Below, one piece after another: positions 1 to 11,536 of a stretch of 64,000 nucleotides of DNA (the stretch's first letter is position 1; each line of letters starts with the position of its first letter). The DNA is from Macrostomum hystrix. Lineage: Eukaryota; Platyhelminthes; Macrostomidae. Both the position numbers and the translations under genes were made by a program. The notes beneath the pieces were generated by a model that saw nothing but the letters and a program-made list of their open reading frames with translations, was not told the origin of the DNA and ran no database searches. The DNA lies in NCBI GenBank assembly GCA_950097015.1, contig CATNEN010000011.1:62001-126000 (forward strand), given 5' to 3'.

Positions 1-3000
1 ACGCTGATACAGGAACAACCATAGAAAACAATCATGCTCCGTGTAGCGATATAGAACAGCTTTGCGCGTGCTTCTCGCACAGATCGATATATGCTGCTAT
101 TTCAGAACTAAGGAACTGTGTCTGTGAACTGGGCGCTGAGGCTATAATAAAAATTCCTTGATTGAAACGTGCGTTTGCACACTCTCAATCAGCGGGAATA
201 TAGAAACGCAGCTAGAGTTTCAGCTAGCTGCTCCTACAGATGTCAATATGCTGCTATGTTAGAACTAGGCTCAAACTTTTTGCAAATCACGCCGTACATG
301 AAAAAGCGAAAAGAACAACTTGATCTTCTTGCACGTGCACTAGAACAGCTTTGCACGTTCTGTTTGCAAAGATCAATTCATGCTGCTATTTAAGCATTTT
401 TATTAACAATCATGACAATAACAGCATTTAAGCATTTTTATTAACAATCATGATAATAACAATCATGATAATAAAAATTCCTTGATTGAAACGTGCGTTT
501 GCACACTCTCAATCAGCAGGAATATAGAAACGCAGCTAGAGTTTCAGCTAGCTGCTCCTACAGATGTCAATATGCTGCTATGTTAGAACTAGGCTCAAGC
601 TTTTTGCAAATCACGCCGTACATGAAAAAGCGAAAAGAACAACTTGAGCTTCTTGCACGTGCACTAGAACAGCTTTGCACGTTCTGTTTGCAAAGATCAA
701 TTCATGCTACTATTTAGGCATTTTGAAGGGACACTTAAGGCTGTAGCTAGTTTGCTTAAGTGAAAGTGCTCTTACTCTAGTCAAGAGGAAGATATGAACG
801 CAGCTAAAGTTTTATATCTAGCTGCTCCCACAGATGTCTTGTGCAGCAATATCAGAACCAATGATTGCTATTGCAGCTTACAGCTAGCATGCCTGACTTT
901 GAGAGGCGCAATGATGCACGCTGATACAGGAACAACCATAGAAAACAATCATGCTCCGTGTAGCGATATAGAACAGCTTTGCGCGTGCTTCTCGCACAGA
1001 TCGATATATGCTGCTATTTCAGAACTAAGGAACTGTGTCTGTGAACTGGGCGCTGAGGCTATAATAAAAATTCCTTGATTGAAACGTGCGTTTGCACACT
1101 CTCAATCAGCGGGAATATAGAAACGCAGCTAGAGTTTCAGCTAGCTGCTCCTACAGATGTCAATATGCTGCTATGTTAGAACTAGGCTCAAGCTTTTTGC
1201 AAATCACGCCGTACATGAAAAAGCGAAAAGAACAACTTGAGCTTCTTGCACGTGCACTAGAACAGCTTTGCACGTTCTGTTTGCAAAGATCAATTCATGC
1301 TGCTATTTAAGCATTTTTATTAACAATCATGATAATAACAGCATTTAAGCATTTCTATTAACAATCATGATAATAAAAATTCCTTGATTGAAACGTGCGT
1401 TTGCACACTCGCAATCAGCGGGAATATAGAAACGCAGCTAGAGTTTCAGCTAGCCGCTCCTACAGATGTCAATATGCTGCTATGTTAGAACTAGGCTCAA
1501 GCTTTTTGCAAATCACGCCGTACATGAAAAAGCGAAAAGAACAACTTGAGCTTCTTGCACGTGCACTAGAACAGCTTTGCACGTTCTGTTTGCAAAGATC
1601 AATTCATGCTGCTATTTAAGCATTTTTATTAACAATCATGATAATAACAGCATTTAAGCATTTTTATTAACAATCATGATAATAACAGCATTTAAGCCTT
1701 TTTATTAACAATCATGATAATAACAATCATGATAATAAAAATTCCTTGATTGAAACGTGCGTTTGCAGACTCTCAATCAGCAGGAATATAGAAACGCAGC
1801 TAGAGTTTCTGCTAGCTGCTCCTACAGATGTCAATATGCTGCAATGTTAGAACTAGGCTCAAGCTTTTTGCAAATCACGCCGTACATGAAAAAGCGAAAA
1901 GAACAACTTGAGCTTCTTGCACGTGCACTAGAACAGCTTTGCACGTTCTGTTTGCAAAGATCAATTCATGCTGCTATTTAAGCATTTTGAAGGGACACTC
2001 AAGGCTGTAGCTAGTTTGCTTAAGTGAAAGTGCTCTTACTCTAGTCAAAAGGAAGATATGAACCCAGCTAAAGTTTTATATCTAGCTGCTCCCACAGATG
2101 TCTTGTGCAGCAATATCAGAACCAATGATTGCTATTGCAGCTTACAGCTAGCATGCCTGACTTTGAGAGGCGCAATGATGCACGCTGATACAGGAACAAC
2201 CATAGAAAACAATCATGCTCCGTGTAGCGATATAGAACAGCTTTGCGCGTGCTTCTCGCACAGATCGATATATGCTGCTATTTCAGAACTAAGGAACTGT
2301 GTCTGTGAACTGGGCGCTGAGGCTATAATAAAAATTCCTTGATTGAAACGTGCGTTTGCACACTCTCAATCAGCAGGAATATAGAAACGCAGCTAGAGTT
2401 TCAGCTAGCTGCTCCTACAGATGTCAATATGCTGCAATGTTAGAACTAGGCTCAAGCTTTTTGCAAATCACGCCGTACATGAAAAAGCGAAAAGAACAAC
2501 TTGAGCTTCTTGCACGTGCACTAGAACAGCTTTGCACGTTCTGTTTGCAAAGATCAATTCATGCTGCTATTTAAGCATTTTGAAGGGACACTCAAGGCTG
2601 TAGCTAGTTTGCTTAAGTGAAAGTGCTCTTACTCTAGTCAAGAGGAAGATATGAACGCAGCTAAAGTTTTATATCTAGCTGCTCCCACAGATGTCTTGTG
2701 CAGCAATATCAGAACCAATGATTGCTATTGCAGCTTACAGCTAGCATGCCTGACTTTGAGAGGCGCAATGATGCACGCTGATACAGGAACAACCATAGAA
2801 AACAATCATGCTCCGTGTAGCGATATAGAACAGCTTTGCGCGTGCTTCTCGCACAGATCGATATATGCTGCTATTTCAGAACTAAGGAACTGTGTCTGTG
2901 AACTGGGCGCTGAGGCTATAATAAAAATTCCTTGATTGAAACGTGCGTTTGCACACTCTCAATCAGCAGGAATATAGAAACGCAGCTAGAGTTTCAGCTA

Positions 3001-6000
3001 GCTGCTCCTACAGATGTCAATATGCTGCAATGTTAGAACTAGGCTCAAGCTTTTTGCAAATCACGCCGTACATGAAAAAGCGAAAAGAACAACTTGAGCT
3101 TCTTGCACGTGCACTAGAACAGCTTTGCACGTTCTGTTTGCAAAGATCAATTCATGCTGCTATTTAAGCATTTTTATTAACAATCATGATAATAACAGCA
3201 TTTAAGCATTTTTATTAACAATCATGATAATAACAATCATGATAATAAAAATTCCTTGATTGAAACGTGCGTTTGCACACTCTCAATCAGCGGGAATATA
3301 GAAACGCAGCTAGAGTTTCAGCTAGCCGCTCCTACAGATGTCAATATGCTGCTATGTTAGAACTAGGCTCAAGCTTTTTGCAAATCACGCCGTACATGAA
3401 AAAGCGAAAAGAACAACTTGAGCTTCTTGCACGTGCACTAGAACAGCTTTGCACGTTCTGTTTGCAAAGATCAATTCATGCTGCTATTTAGGCATTTTGA
3501 AGGGACACTCAAGGCTGTAGCTAGTTTGCTTAAGTGAAAGTGCTCTTACTCTAGTCAAGAGGAAGATATGAACCCAGCTAAAGTTTTATATCTAGCTGCT
3601 CCCACAGATGTCTTGTGCAGCAATATCAGAACCAATGATTGCTATTGCAGCTTACAGCTAGCATGCCTGACTTTGAGAGGCGCAATGATGCACGCTGATA
3701 CAGGAACAACCATAGAAAACAATCATGCTCCGTGTAGCGATATAGAACAGCTTTGCGCGTGCTTCTCGCACAGATCGCTCTATATGGCTTTTCTGAACTA
3801 TGTTGGGGCGCTGAGGCTAGACATTGTTTCCTTGATTGGAACTGGCGCTTACACACTCTCCCAGTCAGCTGGAAGATATGAACGGAGCAAAAGTTTTTGC
3901 TTGCTGCTCCCGCAGATGTCATTATGCTGCAATGTTAGAATTAGTCTCAGGATTTTGCAAAACACGCCGTACATGAATAAGCGAAAAGAACAACTTGAGC
4001 TTCTTGCACGTGCACTAGAACAGCTTTGCACGTGCTGTTTGCAAAGATCGAGACATGCTGCTATTTAAGCATTTTGAAGGGACACTCAAGGCTGTAGCTA
4101 GTTTGCTTAAGTGAAAGTGCTCTTACTCTAGTCAAGAGGAAGATATGAACCCAGCTAAAGTTTTATATCTAGCTGCTCCCACAGATGTCTTGTGCAGCAA
4201 TATCAGAACCAATGATTGCTATTGCAGCTTACAGCTAGCATGCCTGACTTTGAGAGTCGCAATGATGCACGCTGATACAGGAACAACCATAGAAAACAAT
4301 CATGCTCCGTGTAGCGATATAGAACAGCTTTGCGCGTGCTTCTCGCACAGATCGATATATGCTGCTATTTCAGAACTAAGGAACTGTGTCTGTGAACTGG
4401 GCGCTGAGGCTATAATAAAAATTCAGCTTTGCACGTGCTGTTTGCAAAGATCGATACATGCTGCTATTTAAGCATTTTGAAGGGACACTCAAGGCTGTAG
4501 CTAGTTTGCTTAAGTAGTGAAAGTACTCTTACTCTAGTCAAGAGGAAGGTATGAACGCAGCTAAAGTTTTATCTAGCTGCTTCCACAGATGTCTTGTGCA
4601 GCAATATCAGAACCAATGATTGCTATTGCAGCTTACAGCTAGCATGCCTGACTTTGAGAGGCGCAATGATGCACGCTGATACAGGAACAACCATAGAAAA
4701 CAATCATGCTCGGTGTAGCGATCTAGAACAGCTTTACGCGTGCCTCTCGCACAGATCGATATATGCTGCTATTTCAGAACTAAGGAACTGTGTCTGTGAA
4801 CTGGGCGATGAGGCTATAATTAAATTCCTTGATTGAAACGTGCGTTTACACACTCTCACTCAGCAGGAATATAGAAACGCAGCTAGAGTTTCAGCTAGCT
4901 GCTCCTACAGATGTCAATATGCTGCAATGTTAGAACTAGGCTCAAGCTTTTTGCAAATCACGCCGTACATGAAAAAGCGAAAAGAACAACTTGAGCTTCT
5001 TGCACGTGCACTAGAACAGCTTTGCACGTTCTGTTTGCAAAGATCAATTCATGCTGCTATTTAAGCATTTTGCAAGGGACACTCAAGGCTGTAGCTAGTT
5101 TGCTTAAGTGAAAGTGCTCTTACTCTAGTCAAGAGGAAGATATGAACGCAGCTAAAGTTTTATATCTAGCTGCTCCCACAGATGTCTTGTGCAGCAATAT
5201 CAGAACCAATGATTGCTATTGCAGCTTACAGCTAGCATGCCTGACTTTGAGAGGCGCAATGATGCACGCTGATACAGGAACAACCATAGAAAACAATCAT
5301 GCTCCGTGTAGCGATATAGAACAGCTTTGCGCGTGCTTCTCGCACAGATCGATATATGCTGCTATTTCAGAACTAAGGAACTGTGTCTCTGAAATGGGCG
5401 ATGAGGCTATAATTAAATTCCTTGATTGAAACGTGCGTTTGCACACTCTCAATCAGCAGGAATATAGAAACGCAGCTAGAGTTTCAGCTAGCTACTCCTA
5501 CAGATGTCAATATGCTGCAATTTTAGAAATGGGCTCAAGCGTTTTGCAAATCACGCCGTACATGAAAAATCGAAAAGAACAACTTGAGCTTCTTGCACGT
5601 GTACTAGAACAGCTTTGCACGTGCTGTTTGCAAAGATCGATACATGCTGCTATTTAAGCATTTTGAAGGGACACTCAAGGCTGTAGCTAGTTTGCTTAAG
5701 TAGTGAAAGTGCTCTTACTCTAGTCAAGAGGAAGGTATGAACGCAGCTAAAGTTTTATCTAGCTGCTTCCACAGATGTCTTGTGCAGCAATATCAGAACC
5801 AATGATTGCTATTGCAGCTTACAGCTAGCATGCCAGACTTTGAGAGGCGCAATGATGCACGCTGATACAGGAACAACCATAGAAAACAATCATGCTCCGT
5901 GTAGCGATATAGAACAGCTTTGCGCGTGCTTCTCGCACAGATCGATATATGCTGCTATTTCAGAACTAAGGAACTGTGTCTGCAAACTGGGCGCTGAGCT

Positions 6001-7118
6001 ATAATAAAAATTCCTTGATTGAAACGTGCGTTTGCACACTCTCAATCAGCAGGAATATAGAAACGCAGCTAGAGTTTCAGCTAGCTGCTCCTGCAGATGT
6101 CAATATGCTGCAATGTTAGAACTAGGCTCAAGCTTTTTGCAAATCACGCCGTACATGAAAAAGCGAAAAGAGCAACTTAAGCTTCTTGCACGTGTACTAG
6201 AACAGCTTTGCACGTGCTGTTTGCAAAGATCGATACATGCTGCTATTTAAGCATTTTGAAGGGACACTCAAGGCTGTAGCTAGTTTGCTTAAGTGAAAGT
6301 GCTCTTACTCCAGTCAAGAGGAAGATATGAACGCAGCTAAAGTTTTATATCTAGCTGCTCCCACAGATGTCTTGTGCAGCAATATCAGAAGCAATGATTG
6401 CTATTGCAGCTTACAGCTAGCATGCCTGACTTTGAGAGGCGCAATGATGCACGCTGATACAGGAACAACCATAGAAAACAATCATGCTCCTTGTAGCGAT
6501 CTAGAACAGGTTTGCGCGTGCTTCTCGCACAGATCGCTCTATATGGCTTTTCTGAACTATGTTGGGGCGCTGAGGCTAGACTTTGTTTCCTTGATTGGAA
6601 CTGGCGCTTACACACTCTCCCAGTCAGCTGGAAGATATGAACGGAGCAAAAGTTTTAGCTAGCTGCTCCCGCAGATGTCATTATGCTGCAATGTTAGAAT
6701 CAGTCTCAGGATTTTGCAAGACACGCCACGCCGTACATGAATTAGCGAAAAGAACAACTTGAGCTTCTTGCACGTGCACTAGAACAGCTTTGCACGTGCT
6801 GTTTGCAAAGATCGATACATGCTGCTATTTAAGCATTTTGAAGGGACACTCAAGGCTGTAGCTAGTTTGCTTAAGTGAAAGTGCTCTTACTCTAGTCAAG
6901 AGGAAGATATGAACGCAGCTAAAGTTTTATCTAGCTGCTCCCACAGATGTCTTGTGCAGCAATATCAGAACCAATGATTGCTATTGCAGCTTACAGCTAG
7001 CATGCCTGACTTTGAGAGGCGCAATGATGCACGCTGATACAGGAACAACCATAGAAAACAATCATGCTCCGTGTAGCGATATAGAACAGGTTTGCGCGTG
7101 CTTCTCGCACAGATCGAT
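1..7118 (+). repeat. Satellite array, block I
   Basis: Tandem satellite built from dimers of about 593 bp, made of two related halves (about 324 and 269 bp). Each half carries an 'acgcagcta' to 'gctgctcc' start and a 'tagaacagctttgc' segment, so the dimer arose from an older single unit. Starts of the first half include 794, 2058, 2651 and 3568. This block also holds stand-alone second-half monomers at spacings of 309-362 bp (for example at 169, 493, 1086, 1395, 1757, 2943, 3267). Several are joined by short linkers repeating 'ttaacaatcatgataata'. Short open frames run through each unit, but many lack an ATG and they track the repeat. I read the block as non-coding. Confidence 0.93.
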
Positions 7119-7213
7119 TTAGTGACCAGCCAGACACAAAGAGACACAACGGGACAATTGGCGAGCAAGGCGAGCAACGCGCGGGAGGCGCATAGCGAAA
7201 AAGCGACCTCCAA
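7119..7213 (-). repeat. Split direct repeat B2 of element copy 1
   Basis: A 95-bp direct repeat of 7486-7580 with one mismatch. It forms the 3' terminus of the minus-strand element. The satellite flank ends at 'agatcgat' directly before it. Confidence 0.9.
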
Positions 7214-7297
7214 GCTTTGTATTTTTTTTTAACGGGTTACAAAGAATTGAAAAAGGTAATATTTGTATTCGAGTTAAAAGCAGAAATTGAATTAAAA

Positions 7298-7449
7298 AAA
7301 ACTCAAGCGGAGAGCTGCGCGCAAATTGAATCCGAAAACGTGGTGAGAGGCTCACCTAAAAAGGCTAGCAGGCGGCGGGGGTGGGGGACGGCCCCACCCG
7401 ACACAGATGCACAGAGACAGCAAGGGGGCGGGCTGATCACTAAAGCCGG
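7298..7449 (-). repeat. Split direct repeat A2 of element copy 1
   Basis: A 152-bp direct repeat of 11378-11529, apparently identical. It is GC-rich in the middle. It lies between B2 and B1, as in the A1-B1-A2-B2 scheme. Confidence 0.9.
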
Positions 7450-7485
7450 TTTGCACAGGCGCAAGCACCCATGCAAACCAAAGCA

Positions 7486-7580
7486 TTAGTGACCAGCCAG
7501 ACACAAAGAGACACAACGGGACAATTGGCGAGCAAGGCGAGCAACGCGCGGGAGGCGCACAGCGAAAAAGCGACCTCCAA
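7486..7580 (-). repeat. Split direct repeat B1 of element copy 1
   Basis: A 95-bp direct repeat of 7119-7213, placed directly downstream of the recombinase gene in element orientation. Confidence 0.9.
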
Positions 7581-7621
7581 ACCCCAAAGCGAGCAAGCGA
7601 ACAAAAGCAGAAGGCTGGGAG

Positions 7622-8610
7622 CTAAAACAAAGCAGAGACACCGCGGGCAAAAGTCACAGCAGCCTCCGCTGTCTGGTGAAACCGGGGGAGATAACGCTGC
7701 ACAGCTTCACTTCTCCAGTCACCAATGCGCATGATATCAGCCACTGGGAGGCCCAGCACAGACGCCCAGGTAGCTCCTCCTCGTCGCAGGCTGTGCGCGG
7801 AGTAAGATTCTGGTCGAACGCCGACTGCGGCAAACTTGTCACGGAGGAAGCAGTCCAGGTGCCTCCCAGTCAGCAGGCGCAAGCCGCCACTTCCGTCGGC
7901 GTAGGACCAGAGTGGTGACTCTGCTGACTTCAATTCGTTGGCGCGGATGTGTCGCTCGACTGCGCTAACCGGGCACAGGGCACGCTGCCGCGCCAATCTC
8001 GGCAGCAGTACCAGGTGGCTGCGCTCCTTGAACTGGATGGTCTTGCCGAACTCGCAGCGCAACACCAGACCCTTCGGATGCTGAAGCAGGTCGGCGCGCC
8101 GGGAAAGGGCCGGGCCCTTGCCAGTTCGTGGCAGAAAGCTGGACTTTCGCAGCATTCCCCACCAGCAGCAGATGGTCACAGCCCAGCAGGCCAGCTGCAG
8201 CCTGTCGGTCTCGTCAACTAGTCGTCGCATCTCCGTCAGCATTGTAGGCGACACAGGCCGCTTTCGGTTCACGCGCAGTCCGAGGACTCGTTTAGCGCCG
8301 CGAAGGAGAAGAACCGCTGAAGCGTGCTTAGTCAGGTCCGGCGACGAGTTAATTCGGAACCAGAGCGACAGAGAGCTGTAGACTGCCGAGATGCTGCTGT
8401 AGGCATGTAGCCGTGTGCCGATCAGACTGGCCAAATAGTTCAACAGGCTCGTGACGTTGCAGGACACTGGATCGCAGCCGGTTTGGCGGCAGAACTCCCG
8501 CCACTCACGGACGTGTCTGTTGACTGCCTGCGCCGACCTCGGTGCGTACGCAGCGCCTAGCAGCGATGTGGCGCGGCTGCTAAGAGAGTCTGACGCAGCT
8601 GGGCGGCCTG
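7622..8610 (-). CDS. Tyrosine recombinase of retroelement copy 1
   Basis: Integrase of the retroelement, expected to join the circular DNA copy to the genome by tyrosine-recombinase chemistry in the nucleus. From position 8467 the frame gives 281 residues. The open frame extends up to about 8610 and adds an N-terminal core-binding segment with 'VREWREFC'. Catalytic motifs visible: an Arg in 'MLRKSS', the H-x-x-R box in 'HSLRRGG' (about residue 225), Trp in 'GDWRSEA', and the nucleophile Tyr in 'QRYLPRF' (about residue 259). The frame is -1 relative to RT and overlaps its end by about 50 bp. I found no canonical slippery heptamer in the overlap, so frameshifting or reinitiation is possible. 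The frame is intact. Confidence 0.87.
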
Positions 8611-10260
8611 AAAATTAAGAAATGAGGCGGTCGCCAAGCCAAAAGCATGCTGATACAGTGATTGTAGAATGCTTGGGCATATAAAACCATACAAGCGGAG
8701 TAAAAAGTTTAAAAGCTGGCCTCGCTCATGCAACCGCGAGGCAGCGTCCGCAAAAATTTGAAAATCACCAGGCACATGAAACGCGCGAATGCTCATTCCA
8801 AAGCGCAAACACATCAGGGCCACCGTCTGCAGCAGCCGCTGCAACGCAGGACACTTTGAAACGCCTTTGTTGATGATGTGACAGGCCGTCTGGTTGTCGC
8901 AGTAGATGCTCACCTTGCAACCTTTGAGCACATCCCTCCACCTCATCACTGCCAGCAGAGGGACCAACGCTGCCTTGTAGTTGATCGGCAGGTTCGCGAA
9001 GGCTGATCCTGCATCCTTCTCCCAGTCCAGGTAGCACCAGTCAAACAGACCATCCTGGTCACGCAGCAGCGCCGCACCACCTCTGCCGCACGCATCGGAT
9101 TCCATCGCCACAACTCGATTGTAGCTCGGCCACAGCTGCACCCATCGGCACGCCTGCAACGCCACCTTCCACCAGTTCAGCTGACTGCGTAACCCGGAGT
9201 CGACCAGCGTTCGCTGTCCACGCCGTAAGGTGTTGCACCGCTCAATCAGCTCACGCAAGAAGGTCCTTCCGCAACTGATGACCTGCGCTGCCCACCCCAA
9301 CTTGCCAATGACCTGTTGGAGGGCCCGCTGACTAATCCTCACCTTGGCTAACTCGGCACCAACCAGGTTGATCAACTTCCTCGCCTTCTCATCCGGCAGC
9401 TTCTTGATTCCTTCCACAGTGTCGAACTCAATTCCAAGGAATGACATCCGCTGCGCCGGCGGCTGACATTTGGCCGGGTTGACGGTGAATCCCAGCCGAG
9501 TCAGCAAGTAAATCAGATCGACGTAGAAGCGCTGGCAGTTCTCCTGCGTCCCGCAGTAGGCAAAGTCGTCCAGGTAAGACTCGGTGTTGATGAAGCCTCT
9601 GCGCACCATCATCAGATGAATCGCATTGCTCAGGCGCTGAAAGCACGTGACCGAGGCTGCCGCCCCGAACGGCAGGCGTGTATCGAACATGTAGGTGGGA
9701 GTGGCGCAGCCAGGAAACTTGAACTTGAGACCGGTGTTGACGAAGTCTTCTGGGTGCACTCCACATGCGCGGTATGCTTCACTCAGGTCAACTTTAGTCA
9801 TATAGCAGCCTCTCGTTAACTTACTTGCGAAGTTTTCAGCGCTTGAAAACCGCAACTTCTCATTGCTCTCCCAGTGCGCGTTCACCGACAGATTGTCCGG
9901 CCGACTGCAATCGTGAATTAGACGTACCCGGCCGTCATCCTTCGGCAAGGCTCCCAGCGCACTCACAATCCGAGGCCGCCACCCATCCGAGCACCGACGG
10001 TAGCGGTCAAGGCGAATTTCCCTCAGAATTTGCGTTTGAACAGCTTCAGCGTAAACATTCACAGATTCATAGTTGCTGACCTCGACAGACTTCAGGTTTT
10101 CTCGCTGCACATTCGTAATCCGAAATCCCTCAGACACACCATTCAGGATAAATTGCTTTCTGTCCAGCGGCAGATCGATCGACTCCAACTCTTCCGTCCA
10201 TGCCTCCAGCTTCAGGTCAGTTGATAAAACAGAGGAAGTTAAAACCGGATCGACGCGCAG
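8557..10260 (-). CDS. Reverse transcriptase-RNase H of retroelement copy 1
   Basis: Copies the element RNA into DNA. Numbering from 10188 gives 543 residues. The RT fingers and palm carry 'RLIHDCS', 'KVDLSEAYR', 'RLPFG' and the catalytic YLDD (204-207). RNase H follows with Asp365 (ESDACG), Asp431 (YCDNQ) and Asp481 (FADAAS). The expected RNase H glutamate is Ala at 406 (NYKAAL), whereas the second element in this window has TYKEAI, so strand removal may be impaired. The frame is the same as gag and stays open between the gag TGA at 10261-10263 and position 10188. RT is therefore probably reached by readthrough or is a separate product. No methylase-like domain was recognised between RNase H and the recombinase. 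Confidence 0.88.
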   Translation of the reverse strand: MRVDPVLTSSVLSTDLKLEAWTEELESIDLPLDRKQFILNGVSEGFRITNVQRENLKSVEVSNYESVNVYAEAVQTQILREIRLDRYRRCSDGWRPRIVSALGALPKDDGRVRLIHDCSRPDNLSVNAHWESNEKLRFSSAENFASKLTRGCYMTKVDLSEAYRACGVHPEDFVNTGLKFKFPGCATPTYMFDTRLPFGAAASVTCFQRLSNAIHLMMVRRGFINTESYLDDFAYCGTQENCQRFYVDLIYLLTRLGFTVNPAKCQPPAQRMSFLGIEFDTVEGIKKLPDEKARKLINLVGAELAKVRISQRALQQVIGKLGWAAQVISCGRTFLRELIERCNTLRRGQRTLVDSGLRSQLNWWKVALQACRWVQLWPSYNRVVAMESDACGRGGAALLRDQDGLFDWCYLDWEKDAGSAFANLPINYKAALVPLLAVMRWRDVLKGCKVSIYCDNQTACHIINKGVSKCPALQRLLQTVALMCLRFGMSIRAFHVPGDFQIFADAASRLHERGQLLNFLLRLYGFICPSILQSLYQHAFGLATASFLNFQAAQLRQTLLAAAPHRC

Positions 10261-10263
10261 TCA
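10261..10263 (-). other. Possible UGA readthrough site between gag and RT
   Basis: The gag frame ends with TGA followed by CTG. The RT frame is the same phase and has no other stop between here and 10188. That intervening segment aligns in character with the N-terminus of RT in copy 2 (both lead into a 'GFRIT' motif). UGA followed by CU is a known leaky context. Direct proof is absent. Confidence 0.45.
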
Positions 10264-11379
10264 GTGCAGAGGCCTGCTCACCTCAGCACCGTCATCCCTG
10301 TGCGCCATCGCCGCTGAGTGGCCAAGTCCACAACGCCGGCACCGATGAGCGAAACGGCAGTTCCACCTTGAACATCCAGTTTCCTTATTGAAATCAAAGC
10401 AGGGTGGCTGCAGGCTTTGTCTTGGCACCCGGTCAACTCTGGCAGTCGGTGCACTCTGTGGGGCCATCAGGTAGGTGGCAACTCGACCAAGGTCGGATCC
10501 GCGCAACTCCCATGACGTCTCGCCATCTTCACTCAGTCTGCACTCGTCATCAAACCTCATGACTCGAGCCTTGTCGAACCCGAGGTCAAATAGCTCACCA
10601 ATGCGCGCATTGTAGCGCAGGTAGTCTCGCAACTGTGACACATCAGGCTGGCCGCCCAGCCCGCTCTTCACCAACCTGCCATCATCCAGCAACTTCAGCA
10701 TGATTCGAGCATTCGCCGAGATCCAGTCTCCAAACGTCAGCGAGTCAACAACAGCTTTCCTCACTCTGAAGGTGACTCTTCCGGATTTGTCAATGGACTG
10801 AGTAACTCCTGCTTCCTGCTGCTTCCGCTTGTTAATAAACTCAGGTATTCGGTACACCTTGCCTACAAACCGACTGGGCTCTTGCTGGGCAGCATCTTCA
10901 TCGTCAGACCACAGGTTAATGAGCAACTCACAGGGATTCTTTGACGTCGCAGGCCTTCGCTGAAGTTGGCTGACTTCTGCCTGAAGTAGAGCGGCCTCCT
11001 TGCGTAGCTTTAGCAGTCGGAGCTGCTTCTCAGCCTCCACCAGCTCGTCGTCCAGGCCGCCAGCCGCGTCAGACTCTTGACCATGTTGTACCGACTCGTT
11101 CGCGATAGAAGGCAGTTGCCTCTCCGCCATACCGCCGTCTCTTCTCATACGCGTCGTCACTGCGGCAGCTTCATCTTGCTCCTCGTCCTCGTCGTCCGCA
11201 TTCTCAAAGTCGGAGGCGATACCCTCGAGGTGCGCCCTCAGCCGCAGTAAAAGTTCACATTTTTTGCCTTGTGTTGAAAGCCCTAGGCTCTGAAGCTTCT
11301 GACGTAGCGCCCTTACAGTGGTAGGCGCTTCGGATGCAAGTGGCTCGTTAGAGTTTGGCATGATTGTGCGAAAAATCAA
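10261..11379 (-). CDS. Gag-like protein of retroelement copy 1
   Basis: A 372-residue structural protein, presumably packaging element RNA. The N-terminus (about 20-53) resembles a SAP-type helix pair ('TVRALRQKLQSLGLS' then 'LLLRLRAHLEG'). Residues about 125-160 form a charged, leucine-rich likely coiled coil. The C-terminus has a CCCH-like finger, C-x8-C-x4-C-x3-H, starting near residue 327. A C-x2-C-x3-H cluster follows. The start ATG sits at the inner edge of the terminal repeat. It ends in TGA followed by CTG, with the RT reading frame continuing in phase. The role is inferred from position and fingers; copy 2 has the same finger layout in a different family. Confidence 0.75.
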   Translation of the reverse strand: MIFRTIMPNSNEPLASEAPTTVRALRQKLQSLGLSTQGKKCELLLRLRAHLEGIASDFENADDEDEEQDEAAAVTTRMRRDGGMAERQLPSIANESVQHGQESDAAGGLDDELVEAEKQLRLLKLRKEAALLQAEVSQLQRRPATSKNPCELLINLWSDDEDAAQQEPSRFVGKVYRIPEFINKRKQQEAGVTQSIDKSGRVTFRVRKAVVDSLTFGDWISANARIMLKLLDDGRLVKSGLGGQPDVSQLRDYLRYNARIGELFDLGFDKARVMRFDDECRLSEDGETSWELRGSDLGRVATYLMAPQSAPTARVDRVPRQSLQPPCFDFNKETGCSRWNCRFAHRCRRCGLGHSAAMAHRDDGAEVSRPLH

Positions 11380-11529
11380 AACTCAAGCGGAGAGCTGCGC
11401 GCAAATTGAATCCGAAAACGTGGTGAGAGGCTCACCTAAAAAGGCTAGCAGGCGGCGGGGGTGGGGGACGGCCCCACCCGACACAGATGCACAGAGACAG
11501 CAAGGGGGCGGGCTGATCACTAAAGCCGG
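11378..11529 (-). repeat. Split direct repeat A1 (5' terminus) of element copy 1
   Basis: A 152-bp direct repeat of 7298-7449 at the 5' end of the minus-strand element. Its inner edge reaches the gag start codon. The last bases, 'ctgatcac', occur again in the next few bases before the satellite resumes at 11537, so the exact terminus is uncertain by about 7 bp. Confidence 0.88.
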
Positions 11530-11536
11530 CTGATCA

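Larger units (their letters stand above)
7119..11536 (-). mobile_element. Ngaro/PAT-type tyrosine-recombinase retroelement, copy 1
   Basis: On the minus strand the order is terminal repeat A1 (11378-11529), gag, RT-RNase H, tyrosine recombinase, then B1 (7486-7580), A2 (7298-7449) and B2 (7119-7213). This A1-ORFs-B1-A2-B2 split direct repeat layout is the hallmark of PAT/Ngaro-type elements. It differs from LTR elements and from DIRS-1 inverted repeats. The 152-bp A repeats look identical and the 95-bp B repeats differ at one base, so the copy is young. It sits in the satellite with no target duplication, as expected for recombinase-mediated insertion. About 100 bp of satellite is missing between the flanks. 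Length is about 4.4 kb. Confidence 0.88.

Noticed and set aside
4795-4860. Possible hammerhead ribozyme core in the satellite ('gcgatgaggc' ... 'gattgaaacg')
   Set aside because: Many satellites encode hammerheads, but the invariant CUGAUGA is not present (CGATGAG or CGCTGAG instead) and I could not form the three stems.
7119-11536. DIRS-1 type assignment for the tyrosine-recombinase element
   Set aside because: DIRS-1 has inverted terminal repeats and an internal complementary region. Here all repeats are direct and split (A1, B1-A2-B2), which is the PAT/Ngaro pattern.
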